DNA of 64,000 nt from Plasmodium malariae (Eukaryota > Apicomplexa > Aconoidasida > Haemosporida > Plasmodiidae), in contig NC_041775.1 in NCBI RefSeq assembly GCF_900090045.1, forward strand, positions 124,001 through 188,000. Direction: 5' to 3'. The notes below the pieces were generated by a model. It saw only the letters and a program-made list of their open reading frames with translations, ran no database searches and was not told the DNA's origin. Each line of letters starts with the position of its first letter. Within the stretch, counting starts at the first letter, position 1. Shown here one piece after another: positions 1 to 13,940 of this stretch. A program made the translations under genes and the position numbers.

Positions 1-2324
1 ATATTATAAGTAAAACTAGTTCCTTAAGCAGAAATGGTATTAAAAAAGAAGTTTTTCGGAAAGAATGCTTAAATTTGGTGAATTTTCTAATTATACAAAA
101 GAATGCACGTCCAAATATTTTATCACAAAGACGATGGGAAGTATTACTAAAAGAATTTTTAAGTAGATACTTTAACAAGCCTACTAAACATGGAATATGT
201 CCTTTTATATTAAAAGAAGATGAAAGAGACCTTTTAAGATTATCATATACAGCGCATGATTTCTGTGAAGAAAAAAATAGTCGTCTAAAATCTCTAAAAC
301 CCTATGAAACACCAGATGAAAATTTTTACAAATGTAACCGTGAACCTGAATGTATAGATAAATTTAAAGAATATAATGCATGGATTCAAGAAAGAAGAGT
401 AGGTTTTTATCAAAATAGCATTTTTAAGAAATCCCTAGAAATACCACCACAAATCCATTTTCCAACAGACGAAAGATGTAATGTATTCAGGGATAAAACT
501 TTTCATGAACTCGTAAGTGCAGACATGGATAAATTTCCATATTCTCAAGATTCGTATGAAGGAAAAGAAATTTGTACAGAAGATATACTAGAACAAAGTT
601 CAACATCAGCTGCACATACGCAGATAGATAGAACTACTGTCGAACAAGAATCTCAATCTTCTGATAATTCTGAACATGATATACCTTTAGAAACTGAAGC
701 TATTGAAGAAGAAATATCAAAAATTCAATCTGAAGACATTTCCTTAAAAAAAGATATAATATTCCAAGTTCTCAAACATTTAGAAACTCCACAAGGAACA
801 ATACATCCTCTACTTGAAAAAATGTTTTTAAGTAATGATCTTAAATCTGATTTGTCAACATATAATGAATCCGTTGTTGTCCCAAATTCTATATTTCAAT
901 ACCCACTCTCTATAATTACTTGTACCACTAATGCTCTATTTCCCTTTTTTTGACATAACTATACTAAATAATATAATATTTAAAATGTATTTACAGATCT
1001 AGGAGGAAATACATCCATCATATATATATCATCTTTTTTAATATTTTTTCCAATAGTTATACTATTTTTCCTTTTTATTAAAGTAATATAAATTATATGT
1101 ATTATATATATGATAAACACACTATTACTGTAATAAATTTTTTTATAAATATCTTTTTACTATATTGCAGTACAATTTAACAAGGATGATAAAAAAAAAA
1201 AAACGATAAAAAAAAGACAAGTAAAATTACTTAGAATAGTAACACCTTTACATGCTGCTAGAAAAAGTAAGTTTTTAACGCACGAACATGAGGAAGATTT
1301 CTTACATAATGATGAAAAAATCATAAAAAACATTAAAATACATGAACATAACGTGAACAAAAACACCAAAATATCAAAGAGAAAAAAGGACAGAACAAAA
1401 ACTATTATAGAAATACATATGGAAGTGCTCGAAGAATTCAGAAATGAAGAATGGAAATCCAGCAAAGGAGAATTTTTATCAATATGCATAGAACAGCTTA
1501 CAAATGAGAAATACAATACACATTCTCATTTAACAAAAGATGAACTAATAATGGAAAATATTAAAAGATTGAATGATGTTGAACAACAAAAATTTCTATG
1601 GAATAAATGGATAGAAAGACATGGAAATCTTTCAGAAATTTTGAAAAAAGAAAATTGTTTTAATAATTTGAAAAATGAATGGAAAAAAGAACTACAAGAT
1701 TACGTCGAAAAAATGAAAGAATTAGAAAAAAAATCCTCTAATGAAAATCACAACTTTTCATTTTTACGAAGAGAAAAAGATATATGGAAACAATGGATAT
1801 TAAAAAAGGGTACTATTGTAGAACAGTATTTGAAACAAGACTGGTTTAAAAAATTGGAAGAGGAGTTACAGAATAGGTTATATACTTTCGAAATTGCAGA
1901 AACTATATATGATGTATCATTAATAAATATGGAAGAATTGGTATACAAAGAATGTTATCAAGAATTATATAAATATGTAAAAAAAAAAGTATTAGTAAAA
2001 CTTTGTATACTCCTATTTATGATGGTATTAGAAGAATGCAAAAAAGAGGAGTATATATATAATAGGGAATCATATTTTGACATTTCTATAAATGAATGGA
2101 AGACAGAAATGAATTTAGCGAAAAAATCAGAAATTGAAAAAAACATAACTGATGTTAACAAAGATGTTTTGGAAAATAAAGAAAATATGGGGCATATAAG
2201 GGAAGACAACTTTAAAAAGGAAATAGATAATTGGATAAGTAAAGACGATACAAATGTAAATTTCACAGTTAATGATGAGGAATTAGACAAAACTGTTATA
2301 ACATCAGGAAAATATATTTTATAA
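1..2324 (+). CDS. STP1 subtelomeric transmembrane protein, 5' end outside window
   Basis: STP1 proteins are SURFIN-related, predicted to be exported and membrane-anchored. Frame is open from base 3, so the start lies upstream of the window. The extracellular part (3-921) has spaced cysteines and the motif CNREPECIDKFKEYNAWI, followed by an acidic Ser/Thr/Glu-rich stretch. I propose an intron at 922-996 (GT...TTACAG, phase 1), then a small exon 997-1082 encoding one transmembrane helix (LGGNTSIIYISSFLIFF onward), then an intron from 1083. The last exon (to TAA 2322-2324) is the Lys/Glu-rich cytoplasmic domain with the tryptophan pattern typical of STP1/SURFIN tails (FLWNKWIERHG, DIWKQWILKKG, DWFKKLEEE). 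The second acceptor is uncertain. The best AG (1169-1170) leads to a stop unless the 13-A run at 1191-1203 is off by a base; a weaker AG at 1183-1184 keeps frame. Family call is from remembered motifs and is confident; exon edges are inferred. Confidence 0.8.
922..996 (+). other. Proposed STP1 intron 1
   Basis: A 75 bp AT-rich interval begins GTACCA and ends TTACAG. Splicing it out joins one leftover base to two acceptor bases and continues in frame into the transmembrane segment. Without splicing the frame stops at 951-953. It is inferred only from phase and sequence. Confidence 0.55.
1083..1184 (+). other. Proposed STP1 intron 2 (acceptor ambiguous: 1170 or 1184)
   Basis: The donor GTAATA follows a complete Lys codon. 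Two acceptors are possible. TTGCAG ending at 1170 is the stronger signal but gives a stop at 1207-1209. AACAAG ending at 1184 is weaker but joins phase 0 to the long downstream frame. A one-base difference in the following 13-A run would rescue the stronger site. Confidence 0.4.
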
Positions 2325-5300
2325 ATTCATAGATACACACACAAAAAATATTCTGATGATATTTAATATAAAAAATACGATGTCCATAAAAAATATTTCT
2401 TAAATATTCGGATATCATGAGGGAACAAAGAAGCAGAATGTAATAATCGATAAAAAGAAAAAATCATGCGTGATACATGATGAAAGAAATCAAGATTATT
2501 ATAAAATATTCCTAATATATATTAATTTTTTTATTTCTGTAAGCATATTTATAAAAAATTAATATTAATTCTTTATTCATTAATAATAGAAATATTTTGT
2601 TCCATATAAAAACAAATTTAATTTTTTTGTATTAATTATTAAAATATCAATTTTCGAAATTCTAAGCAATATTTTTTGTTTGAATCCATAATAACTAATT
2701 TTATCAGTAATACCCTAAGTTAAATTTATAATTTGTAATTTTAAATGCATATTAATTTCATATATATACATATATGTATTATATTAATACATTATAATGA
2801 AGATCAGGTTCCAATAATAATAATATTAAAGAGAAGATTGGTAACCCACAAAACGTTTCATTTAATTATATGTATATTATTATTTGTTAATTTTTTTTAT
2901 GTTTTTCTTAAATATTTAATTTGCTTATACTTCCATTGTGTATTCTATCACTAAAATTTTATAACTATAATAACATTATGTTTTTAAGAGGAATTTATTC
3001 TTCGTATGATTTATAAGAATATTTTTTTTTTTTTTGCACCTTGAAAATAAAAAATATTACACTCTTAATTTATTATTCTTCCACATTATGCTACAAAGTT
3101 ATTTGTTATGCTGGATATCACTTTATACTTTGTATAGTATAATATAAAATTTAATGAATTAATATTTGATCGAATACATTTTTAAATAAATATTTTTTTT
3201 TTTTTTTTAATAAAATTTAAAACATAATATATATATAATAAATAATTTTATTTTCCAAAGTTAAAATACACTTAATGACATTTTATTATATTCTTTATTT
3301 TATATTGTTTAGATTTGTAAAAATGTATATGCATATATATGTATATATTATACGTGCGTATTTTTTTTTTGTATATCAAATATATGTTGTTTCCTATACC
3401 TATTTATGACACATAAAGTAAATGATTAAAATATTTTTCAGAATATGGAAATATATAATTATTGTTATTAAATTATTTGTATAAGACAATTACACAATTG
3501 GAATTATCTATAATATGTATAATTATAAATATTTATTTTGTAGAGACAACAGAAAAATAGAAAATTTTTATATAAATACAGTATTTATTATTTTTCTGTA
3601 ATACAAAATGAATGATGGTAAAATATTTAATAATAATGTAGTAAAATATAGTTTTATTAAAATTTCTTATTTTTTTTTTTGAAAAAAGGTTTCAAATATT
3701 TAAGTATATATTACTAGATTTTTTTTTTTTTTGCTTAGTTTTATTATATTTTATGTAATATAATTAAATGGTATTAAAGAAGTAATTATAATATATTACT
3801 TTTTATAATTATATAGGTTTATTATATGAAAAATTAGAGAAAACTTAAAAGTAAATTTTCAGAAGTTTTTACAAAAATAAATTTAGAACGAATTCTTACA
3901 TAACATTTACTATAGAAAAACACAAAATAACGCTATTAATCCTTTAACCTTTTCATTTATTTCATATATTTAATAAATTATGCTTTTTTCTTCATATATA
4001 TGCACATTTTACAAATTTATTGAATTCACAAAAATCAATAATTTCATTTTACATATATTATATTACTAACATATATATAGCTTGTTCAATTATTATGAAG
4101 ATTATTTATATTAGTTATATGTGAGAATTAATACAAGTTATTAGAAATAAATATGACATTAATCAAGAAATAACTACAGGTTAATACATATTTTTTCATG
4201 TAGTAATTTCCTCTTTATTCTTATTAGATTGTTTATTTTATATATTCAAAATAAAACTTTGTGAATATACGCATCTCAACATACTACAAGTAATAATATT
4301 TAAAATATGAATTATTAATATTTTTCTTATATATATTAATTTTTATTTTAAGGTATCAATTATAAATTTATATTATATTCATGTTCGCGTGAACATATAT
4401 TCGTACTTACAATGCAAAAAATATATTGTAAATAAAAATGGGCTTCATTTTAAAACACGCTTTTTTAAATTTAACATATTATTTTCATATTTTACACGAA
4501 AAATTAATGCACAACAAAAAACTCTTACGATATAATTCATTATCTTTAACTATTTTTTATATAAGACCCGTATGACGAATCTCTAAATCTAAATCATATT
4601 ATAAAATAAAGCTTTTAAAATTGATGTTATTGACACTTAATGTAAAAAACCCATTAAATATACATAATTATACAAAAAAATGTACGTATATTATATATAC
4701 TTAGCAATTTTTTGTTGTAAAACTTAAAATTGTTTTAACATATTAAAGAGTATTATACTTTTTTAAAATATAAAATTCTTTTACGAAATTGCATATACAC
4801 ATATATATGTATAAATGAAGAAGTTAATTAAAAATAGTAATTTATTCTTTATTATTGACTTATCAATCGTATAGAACCGATTTTAACATATTATAGATTA
4901 TATTATTACATTGAAAAGATATATAATAAACGTTATATATGCTTATATTTCTTCAATAAATATTACTAAATCATAATGTACTAATGTAATATAAAAAGAA
5001 ATTAATACTTTAATGCCATATTTAAAAATAACGTGCGTAATTTTAAGTTCCAATTTTTTATTGCTATTAATATAAATTTATCCTTTATTTTTCATATTAT
5101 TTTGATTATTTCCTGCATCTATATCAGCAAATCCATAATTCTCTCCTGTTAAATGCATTTTTTATTATTTTAAAATGTAAAAGAATTAACAATATCTTTA
5201 TAAAAAAAAAGTAACATTTCAATTAATTTTATATACTTAATACATTCTAATATTTTGTACATAAATTTATTATTTTTTATTAATTTTTTTTTTTTTTAAA

Positions 5301-6460
5301 TATTATTTTTTTTCGAAAAACAAATTTTAAAAAAAATTTCACTTCTTCAAATACATAATTTTAATATTATTTCTTATTTTATATATAAAAAATTTTTTTT
5401 AATTAATATTAAAACCCTTAAATTCTGAGGAAAAATAAATAAAATTAAGGTTTATTTTTTTTCAAAAAATACAAAATTAATTTATAATGTAAAATATAAG
5501 AATAAAAATAAACACAAATAATATATATATTTTATTATTAACAGTTCGCTGAATATTTATTAAAAAAATATATAATTATGTTGATATTGTATAAACCTCA
5601 TGTACAATAAGAAAATCCTATTAAACTATAATTATTTCCATATAAATGCTTTTTCCCTAATAATTATCTTTAATGCAAATTATTTTTAAAAAAAAATTTC
5701 AAAAGACATAAGAAGACTTCTATATATCGTTTATTATTTTAATTGAATACAGAAATATAAAACGATACTTTTCGTAAAGCTAATTTACCCAAGTAAATTT
5801 ATTATATTTATATTATTTTATCAATTTTAAAAAACAAATAAACTAATCTTTTCATTAATATATGTACTTAATATATAAATTTTTTTGAAAAAAAAATTAT
5901 TCACAGATTTCCCTAGGTGCATTTACATATAATGTGTGTTTTATTGTTTTCTCAAAACCTATTCTATCAATATTATTTTAATTAATATTTTTTCATATAA
6001 AAATTACTATAATATTTTTATTTAACGCATTTTTCCTCGTGTTACATTTGAAATTATCATATAACTATTATATTTAAATATATTTATAATTAAGAATTCT
6101 AATATTATAAAGTATCAGAAAGCAATAAAGAAAAAATATAAGAAATCCTCTATTTAATATTATCGAAAAATTTTTATTCTAAAAATTAAATTATCACAAA
6201 ACATTTGTCTCCTACTAATAAATTTGAAATGATGACAAATATAAATAAACTTTTTTTATTAAAATTTTTTAATTTTTCCTATTAATATGGATATTCTAGG
6301 ATACTTATTAAATAGAATTATTATTACATTTAATAATTTACATACATTCGTTGTAAACATGTATTTTCATTTTAAAAGGATTATCTTATTCATATGAAAA
6401 TGAAAATATTTTTATAAATATTAAATATCTACTAAAATTTTTATGCAAAAATCTCTACAG
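2325..6460. other. AT-rich intergenic spacer
   Basis: I recognise no gene in these 4.1 kb. The spacer holds repeated poly-T runs (14 T at 3022-3035, others near 3192, 3670, 3720 and 5288), short TA repeats and stop-dense frames on both strands. The open stretch at 2745-2954 is Ile/Tyr/Phe-rich, as expected from AT-rich DNA, and matches no family I know. Confidence 0.6.
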
Positions 6461-7022
6461 AATTAACGAATAATAAAAAATACCATAATCATAACTTTGA
6501 TTTAGGGATAAGCAAATTTTTGCTTGGACCAATGTATTATGAAGGTGATAAAAGCAAACACAAACATCTTAAAAATGATTATTTTGCTAGTTTTGTAAAT
6601 GTTATGATACATCCAAATGTAAGGATACCATTTTAAATTCTTATAATTAAAAAGTGTCTAATGACTGTCTTGTAAAATTACACAATGAATTAAAAGGAGA
6701 ATCAAAGAAATATGAAAGATTTATACCAAGAGCAAAAGAAATAGCAAAATATATAAAGTTTCATTTATATTATTTAGAACTAAAATATATAAAGACTCTG
6801 AAAAACGAGTCACCTAAAAAAGAAAAATACGAAAAACATTTACAAATTGTATCTAAACCAAAAACTAAAAACTTGCTTTGACTAACTATTCCAAGTATAG
6901 CAGAATCATACTATTTATTTTCGTGCATCCCACACATAGATAATTCAATAGATGAAATAATTTTAGATGACTTAATGGCACAAGACTACTCTATTTTATC
7001 TTTATGTAAAAACAGTGAATAA
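6461..7022 (+). pseudogene. Broken coding relic, possibly rhoptry-associated protein (RAP2/3-like)
   Basis: Codon use here is clearly protein-like, unlike the flanks. The first part reads FDLGISKFLLGPMYYEGDK onward and hits a TAA at 6634-6636. The second part, in another frame, runs from 6654 (SNDCLVKLHNELKGE), crosses an in-frame TGA at 6879-6881 and continues as IPSIAESYYLFSCIPHIDN to a double stop at 7020-7025. One frameshift and at least two stops make it a pseudogene. The SKFLLG...Y..GD...KH pattern and the SCIPH motif remind me of Plasmodium RAP2/RAP3, but this is from memory and weak. It could equally be another secreted protein. A CTACAG just upstream (6455-6460) may be an old splice acceptor. 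Confidence 0.5.
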
Positions 7023-9490
7023 TGATGAATAGAGTAACTAGTCCAAATAAGTAAATATTTTTATACTCTTATTATTATTAATTAATCATTCATGAAAATC
7101 ATTAAATTTAAAGCATATATTTTAATGTATATAAAATTTTATGAATTTCATAGTGCGTAAAATCCTTATATAAGTGATACATGAGTTATCTTACATTCAA
7201 ATTTTATCTAAATAAATCCATTTAATGTTCTTAAATGAAGTATTTTATATAGTTCATTCAAGTTTTTGGAGTGTATATATTTAATTTTTCAAAAATACTA
7301 TAAGAAAAGGTAAGTTTTAAAATTATTCTTTTTTTTCTTCATATTTTTTTATTTATATATTTAGGAAAAACACCTATATATGTGGTTCTATTATTTTACC
7401 TAAGTTATATGTTTACCAGTTGTTTTATTGAGATATTTATTATATTTATTTTTATTTTTTCTGTTGTATTTTAGTATATATTGTAAATTTGTAAATATAT
7501 AACATTATTAAGTTTTATAATTATCCTCCTTAGGTGAATGCATTTAATGAATTCTCATACATGCTTGTTAAACGTACATTAAGATAATTTTTCCTAAAAA
7601 ATTAATATACGCAATATTACAGTGTTCTAATTAAATATGGAAATTAATTTTATAATAATTTTTACCCAATATTAATATTGTTTATTTGTAAATTTAAAAA
7701 TTTTCAGATAATACACTTTTGTTGAATGGAAAAAAAACATATAATACAGAAATACTTCTTTTGCGGAATAAACAATAAACTTATTTCTTATTCACTTATT
7801 AACAAATTTTGCATTAGTTCCTTTATTATTATTATTTAATTTTATTTTTTTTACCTTTTATATCATTCAAACTAAAAAGAAATATTTCATTTTACAAATT
7901 TTGTTATATCTTAAGGTTCAAGTTCCTAAATTTCTTAATGTTCCGCAAAATATATAATATTAACGTAGAACAAAGCTAATTATATTCCATATATATATAT
8001 ATATATATTTTACTTAACATATTTTTCTTTTTATCCTTACTAAAGTTATGCAGCTATAAAATTGCGTATGCTTAAAGAATCATTGTTTCATCTCACTAAA
8101 TTCCAATAATTCCCCAAAACGTAAAATACAAAAGAAAATACGAAGTGTAAATATAAAATGTATTGAAAGAACCATCCAATTAGAGTAATATATATGCGTT
8201 ATTACAAATGTAATATCCCCATAACAACATTATTTAAGTAACAGTTAACTTTGTTTAGGAATAAATTCTAACGTCCGATAAAAAAACATAGCAGTGAATA
8301 ATTTTCATAATATTATACTAAAAACATTAATTTATAAATTTTCATAATATATTACTATTGTGCCAATGCACTTCCAAATTTGTTATGTTAAACTTATATT
8401 AAATATTATGCATATATATTAAGATTATATATTAAATTAAGCTATATGTAAATTAATAAATAAAGACAAATCATGCAATATTATAATGATTAATAAAAAG
8501 AATAACATATCACATGAAAGTTAAATGTATAACTTAAAATGTTTTTATAATGTTAAGTGTTAATAATTTTTTATTTTTAACACTTTAGGGTATTGCAATG
8601 GAATTGGTTACGGCTAAATAAGGTTTAACATTCATAATATTATACGAAAATATTGTTGTCTTATTAATAATTGTTCATCTTTCATGTCAGACATGAATTT
8701 CACTATTTTTGAGATATTTTTTTCAAAGAGCTGGAAATTTATACAACCTTTACTGTGTACATAATGCAGTTATTTTTTTGTATATTGCACCAATTTTATA
8801 CAGAACTTATCATTTGTACGAATAATAATACGTATGTAGTCATATATTATATTTCAACATTTGTAATATTTTATTTAATACCTCCACATTCATATATATT
8901 TTTATTTATATAATGTATTATTAATTAATAATTCCTAATAAAGTTGTTAAAAAGGAATTTTTTTAAATATACTTTATTGTGTATTACACCATAAAAAATT
9001 AACAATACGAGTATATGGCATAAAAATTTAAAAAAAGAACTCCAGAGAAAAATAAAAATATAAAAGAAAAAAATATTTTTTGTATAATTCTTGTAAAATT
9101 ATACTTTGATGTATATTTTTTTTATTAATAGTGAATCGGACATTTAATCTTAAAATATAATTAACAATAAGCTCTATTATGAAAAAATTTTTATGAATTA
9201 CAAAGAATATAAATTTACGAATATATAATATTTGTATGAATCTTTTTTCTTTTATTTTTTATATAGCGTTAATTTACCACTTATAATAATGATATTTTCT
9301 TTAATTTTATTTATTCCAAAATAAAATGGAAAATTCAACTTAACAATAATTGGTATATTTTTATATTAGATTAATAAGATTATTAGTAGTTCATAATTTC
9401 AATAACTTATTTCTCGTAAACTTTATTAAAATTACTTTTTTAAAATTAAATTTTAAGTTATATAATTTATTATTTCTTCTTTATATTTAG
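7023..9490. other. AT-rich intergenic spacer
   Basis: No gene is recognised. The spacer contains a TA microsatellite near 7989-8008 and a poly-A/T-rich background. The part around 8040-8180 is slightly less AT-rich but stop-dense in every frame. Confidence 0.55.
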
Positions 9491-10950
9491 AGGCAAATTT
9501 CAGAACGATCACCATCAAGTAATATATATAATAAATTTAATAGACGTACCAATACAAAACCATATGGTACATATTGTAATGATTTAAAGGCAACACAAAA
9601 TAGTGGTATATAATGCAGTTATGATCTTTCAAATGAAACTGCAAGAAACAAGTAGAATTTACTAAAAAGAAGTAATGAAGGAAAATATAACTATATTTAA
9701 ATTATACATATTGTGTATATTATAATATAAAGAAAATTTTAAAAATTCAGTTGAAAAAAAGTTAATTTAAATCTCATATTAATATATTTTTAGGTGTTCC
9801 AAAAAGTATCAATCAAGTTTATAATATACATACGTTTTAATGATCCTTAAAATGTGACTTTTTACAAAGATACATTAAAAATATAGAAGAAAAATATTTG
9901 ATTGATTAATATGAAAATTATGATACTATTAAAACACACACTTCTTGTCAACGTGTTTCATTTTAAAAATAAAAAAAATATCCTTATATTTTAAAAATCT
10001 GTAGAATAAGCATAATAATGGTAATGGGTATTGTAAGGATCTATTTTGGCATGATTGTCCAAGTTATTTTAAACGTCAAAATGAGTTTAATCTCAATAAA
10101 TGCTTATATAAATTAGAATCTTGCAAACACAAAAAATGTGATAATTGAAAAAAAATATTACAACCCAGAATTCAATTTAATCCACAGAATTCTGCTAATT
10201 CCCAAACAAATATTATAAATTCATTTTATTTTTTTAAGTATTCAGATATTATAAATTACATAAATGACATTAACGATTTAAAGGTTACAAAAATAAAGGA
10301 GAAATTTTTAAATGTCACGGGATTCTGACACTAGTTAAATCGCTTAATAATTTATGATAACCATCTGTCCAATCTTTTCCACATTATATCACATTTATAA
10401 ATGGTGTACAAACAAAAGTTTCTGAGAGTACCAGAACAGAACTTGAAAGAATATAAATAACAGCATTCTCATCACAAGCAATTCATTCTTCTTTGGTAGA
10501 CTTAGAATGTGCAGCTCAATATAAAAAAAATTCACTAAGTGCACAATCCCTTAATTCCGATATTACGGATAACAAATTACTGCTTATTCCATAAACTTAA
10601 GATGAAATTAATCTAAAAAATCTCAAAAACTTCGATTAGTAAAAGATTCATCCAGATCTTGCATAAAGCCACGTATACTTAAAACAGGAACTATTGGATT
10701 AAAGTTGGATACATACGAATCGCAAAAAATATAAGATAAATTTTATTTTAGTAATAATCCTATTTCTATCAATATTTATGATAAAAATTTTAACATATTA
10801 AAAAATAATATTTTCCGCATTGACATCGTGTTTCTTTTGTCATCTGGAATAATTTTCACTTTTTTCATTTATTACAGAAGAAATACTATTTCCTCACTAA
10901 AAACAAAAATAAATTATAATACTATTTTTAATATGCATAATATTTCATAA
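9491..10950 (+). pseudogene. PIR pseudogene, degenerate
   Basis: Scattered PIR-like pieces occur in order on one strand. At 9491 onward, after a TTTAG acceptor, a Cys-containing piece includes YGTYCNDLKATQNSGI, then a stop, then CSYDLSNETARNK. At 10019-10150 a Cys-rich block has NGYCKDLFWHDCPSYF and KCLYKLESCKHKKCDN. At 10805-10950 a transmembrane segment (NNIFRIDIVFLLSSGIIF), a short basic tail and a TAA follow. This matches PIR order (cysteine-rich ectodomain, low-complexity stretch, membrane helix, short tail). Many in-frame stops and frame changes between the blocks rule out a functional product. Family assignment is moderate; exact limits are uncertain. Confidence 0.6.
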
Positions 10951-13940
10951 TTGTAAAATATTTATATTATGTATATTTTTTTTATTTATTATTTCATTAG
11001 TGTATACCCTTTAGTATACGGTTATATAAAAAGGTATAAAAGAATAAAGAAATTAACTATAATATTCATAATGCATACATGCTCAAGTTTAAATGCCATA
11101 CACCAAATTTGGAAAATATAAAATATATAAAAATCATATTATATTTTCCTTATTATCCTAGATGAGACCACGTTTGGTGGCTTCTCATAAAATATAAAAT
11201 GAAACAGAAAAGGAATATTGAAAAAAACACATTGAGATGATACATATTCATTTATATTTAGAAAGAGAGAAAAAAAAAAAAAAAATAGCCTTAATTTATA
11301 AATCTATACAGTATACAATTAATAAATGAAAAACTAAACATGTGCTGCACTTATATATACTATATACGATACAGTTTCTAATTTGAAAAGTAGTAAAACA
11401 CGGAATATTCGCATAATTTTATATATAATATGAGACACACAAAAATATGTGAAAACTAACACATTAATAACAGTGTGATAAATAGTAATCATCTGATATA
11501 AATAAATAAAATAAGAAATTATATTAAACAAGATATATAAAATAATAAATAAATATTTTTAAAATTTGAAAAGCTAAAATATTTTAATATTTTTTAGCAT
11601 AATTATATTTTTATTTATATATAATTAATAAGAATCAATAGCATATTTTATTATATTTTTTTCTTTTCTTCTTTTTTAACATTTATTTTTGTGTTATAAC
11701 TAAGATAATATATATTACATAAAAGGTTGATATTAACTTTCCTGCTGATATATATAACCTTTTCCTATACATAACAAAACTTTTCGAATTATTTTTGCAT
11801 AATTTGTACAATGACATTATCGCAATTACATATTTTATTTAATTGAATAGTATTTCAGTAAAATAGCTACAACTCTTTTAGAATTAGAAGAATCTGAACT
11901 ACTTTTATAAAACAAATTCTAATATAAAATTAACTTTGGTTTAATAATCACCAGTGAAATAAAGGAATTATTAATTACCAACATATCCCAATTATTCGTA
12001 CAGTTATTTTATTATAACTTATAGAATTAATGATAATGTGATATAAAACTCAATATCCATATTATTTTTATAGTATACACGTAAGTTGATTATCTAAGAT
12101 ATATTGAAAAATATATTATTTTACTTATATTATTATGTATATAAAACTTATGAATTATTTTATTAAAATATACATTACTAGAAATATTTATTACGTAGTT
12201 AGATATACACAAATTATTAAAATATTACAATATTATTATGTTGCATGTTCAACATTTCACATAAAAAAAAGAGTTAAAGGTTTTAGAGTAAAAATCTATC
12301 TAAAAAATATAGGAAAATATTTTATTCATGAACCCATTGCATATTTATTTACTGTATATATTATCTACAGTGGTTTCTATGAAATATAATGATATAAAAA
12401 AATATCCTAAATTATATATAAATTGATAAATATAATAAGTTTATTTATTTCATTAGATGCAATTAACAATTATGAGCTTATTAATATTTTTATAACAATC
12501 AATTTTAATATTATTCATCAATTATATTATTACATTTTTAAAAACATAAAATTATGCATGGGTTTTTCTTTTTACCTCTACAAAATATTAAACTTCAACA
12601 CTTGAAAAAATAATTCTTTTTAAAATGCTTAACGCTTTCATCTTTTTTTTTTTTTAATTTGTTATATATATTTTCACTACTTTTAATAAAGTAACAAAAA
12701 AATATAAAATATGAGGATGTAGTTAAAATATAATAAAATGTAGTACTATAATCATATTTATTAAATAGTAAATTGAAGTATGTATTTTCATTCTATATTA
12801 ATATATATATATACCAAAATTTTGAAATAACAAAATTATAAAAAACAACATTATTGTAATCACCACCAATATATTATTTTAAAGATGTTTATTTTTAATA
12901 TATTATTTTTACTTTTAAATTATACTTCTGCTACATATATAAATTAAAAATTTTGTTGTATGTACACATTTGGTAAAATATATATAACTACTAAAAAAAG
13001 TTTTATACAATAACAATACAGTATAATTCTAAATATCAAAACACAATAATTATCTATAGGAAATAAAGATTCATCATATACAGATATACCTATAAAGTAT
13101 ATAATAAAATAAAAAAATATATAAATGTAAATATAAATATTTTCATATATATTTTAAAACAAATCTACATTTCTTCCAATGAGCATCCAAATATTTGAGA
13201 AAATCATATTTTCTTTTATTATACCACATCTTTTCTCACTCCTACAAGTTTCATATATAACAAATTTACTATATATGTAGCCATTATATTCTAATAAATG
13301 TTAAATATAAAACATCTTAAAAAAAAATAAATTATTTGTATATATATTCCCTTATGTGTTGTTATTAAAGAAGCATTCTTCAAAAAGAAATGATTTAGAA
13401 TGCAAACTTCAAAAAAAAAAAAAATAAAAGACTTAATATATATATTAATGATAATTATAATCAATAAATTTTATATTATTATATGTAACTTTTTATTATT
13501 TAGTTATATATTTTTAAAATTAATATGAGTTTAATATAAAAACATATATTTAACTCTTATTTAATATCAAAATAATCATAGAGTATATACACAGTTTTAA
13601 TGTAATTATTTAAGGTAAAAAAAGATAATAACATATAAAATATGCATTAACGTACTTAATTATTTTATAGATCACATACGAAGTATAATATCATTGATAA
13701 TTCTTTATTTTCAGTTCATTAACATATATTAATTTAAAAATAATTTATCGATTATTAAGAACATATAAATTTGTATTTTTGTTTTTCCTACAGATTGTTA
13801 TTCACAACAATATATTTTAATAATATAGTGTCATTATATCGCATTAACATATACTGTTTATTAATATTTCCAAAAATTGTTACATATATTGTTCATTAAT
13901 GAAAAAGAATTTCCATAATACAAGTAGTGTAAAAATTACT
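10951..13940. other. AT-rich intergenic spacer
   Basis: No gene is recognised. A compact GC-richer hairpin lies at 11162-11188 (listed separately). Open frames near 12135-12605 are Ile/Tyr-rich and look like chance products of TA-rich sequence. Confidence 0.55.
11162..11188. other. Compact GC-richer hairpin
   Basis: ATGAGA (11162-11167) pairs with TCTCAT (11183-11188), and CCAC (11168-11171) pairs with GTGG (11177-11180). The loop is GTTTG and a two-base bulge lies on the 3' side. It stands out in roughly 80 percent or more AT surroundings. No function is assigned. Confidence 0.35.

Noticed and set aside
1160..1516. 118-codon open frame on the - strand
   Set aside because: It is the antisense of the Lys/Glu-rich STP1 tail exon; its Ser/Phe/Leu composition is the mirror of Lys/Glu codons.
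12135..12605. Open frames of 84 and 60 codons on the + strand
   Set aside because: Almost entirely Ile, Tyr, Asn, Phe and Lys, as expected from random AT-rich DNA; no motif, splice site or family resemblance.
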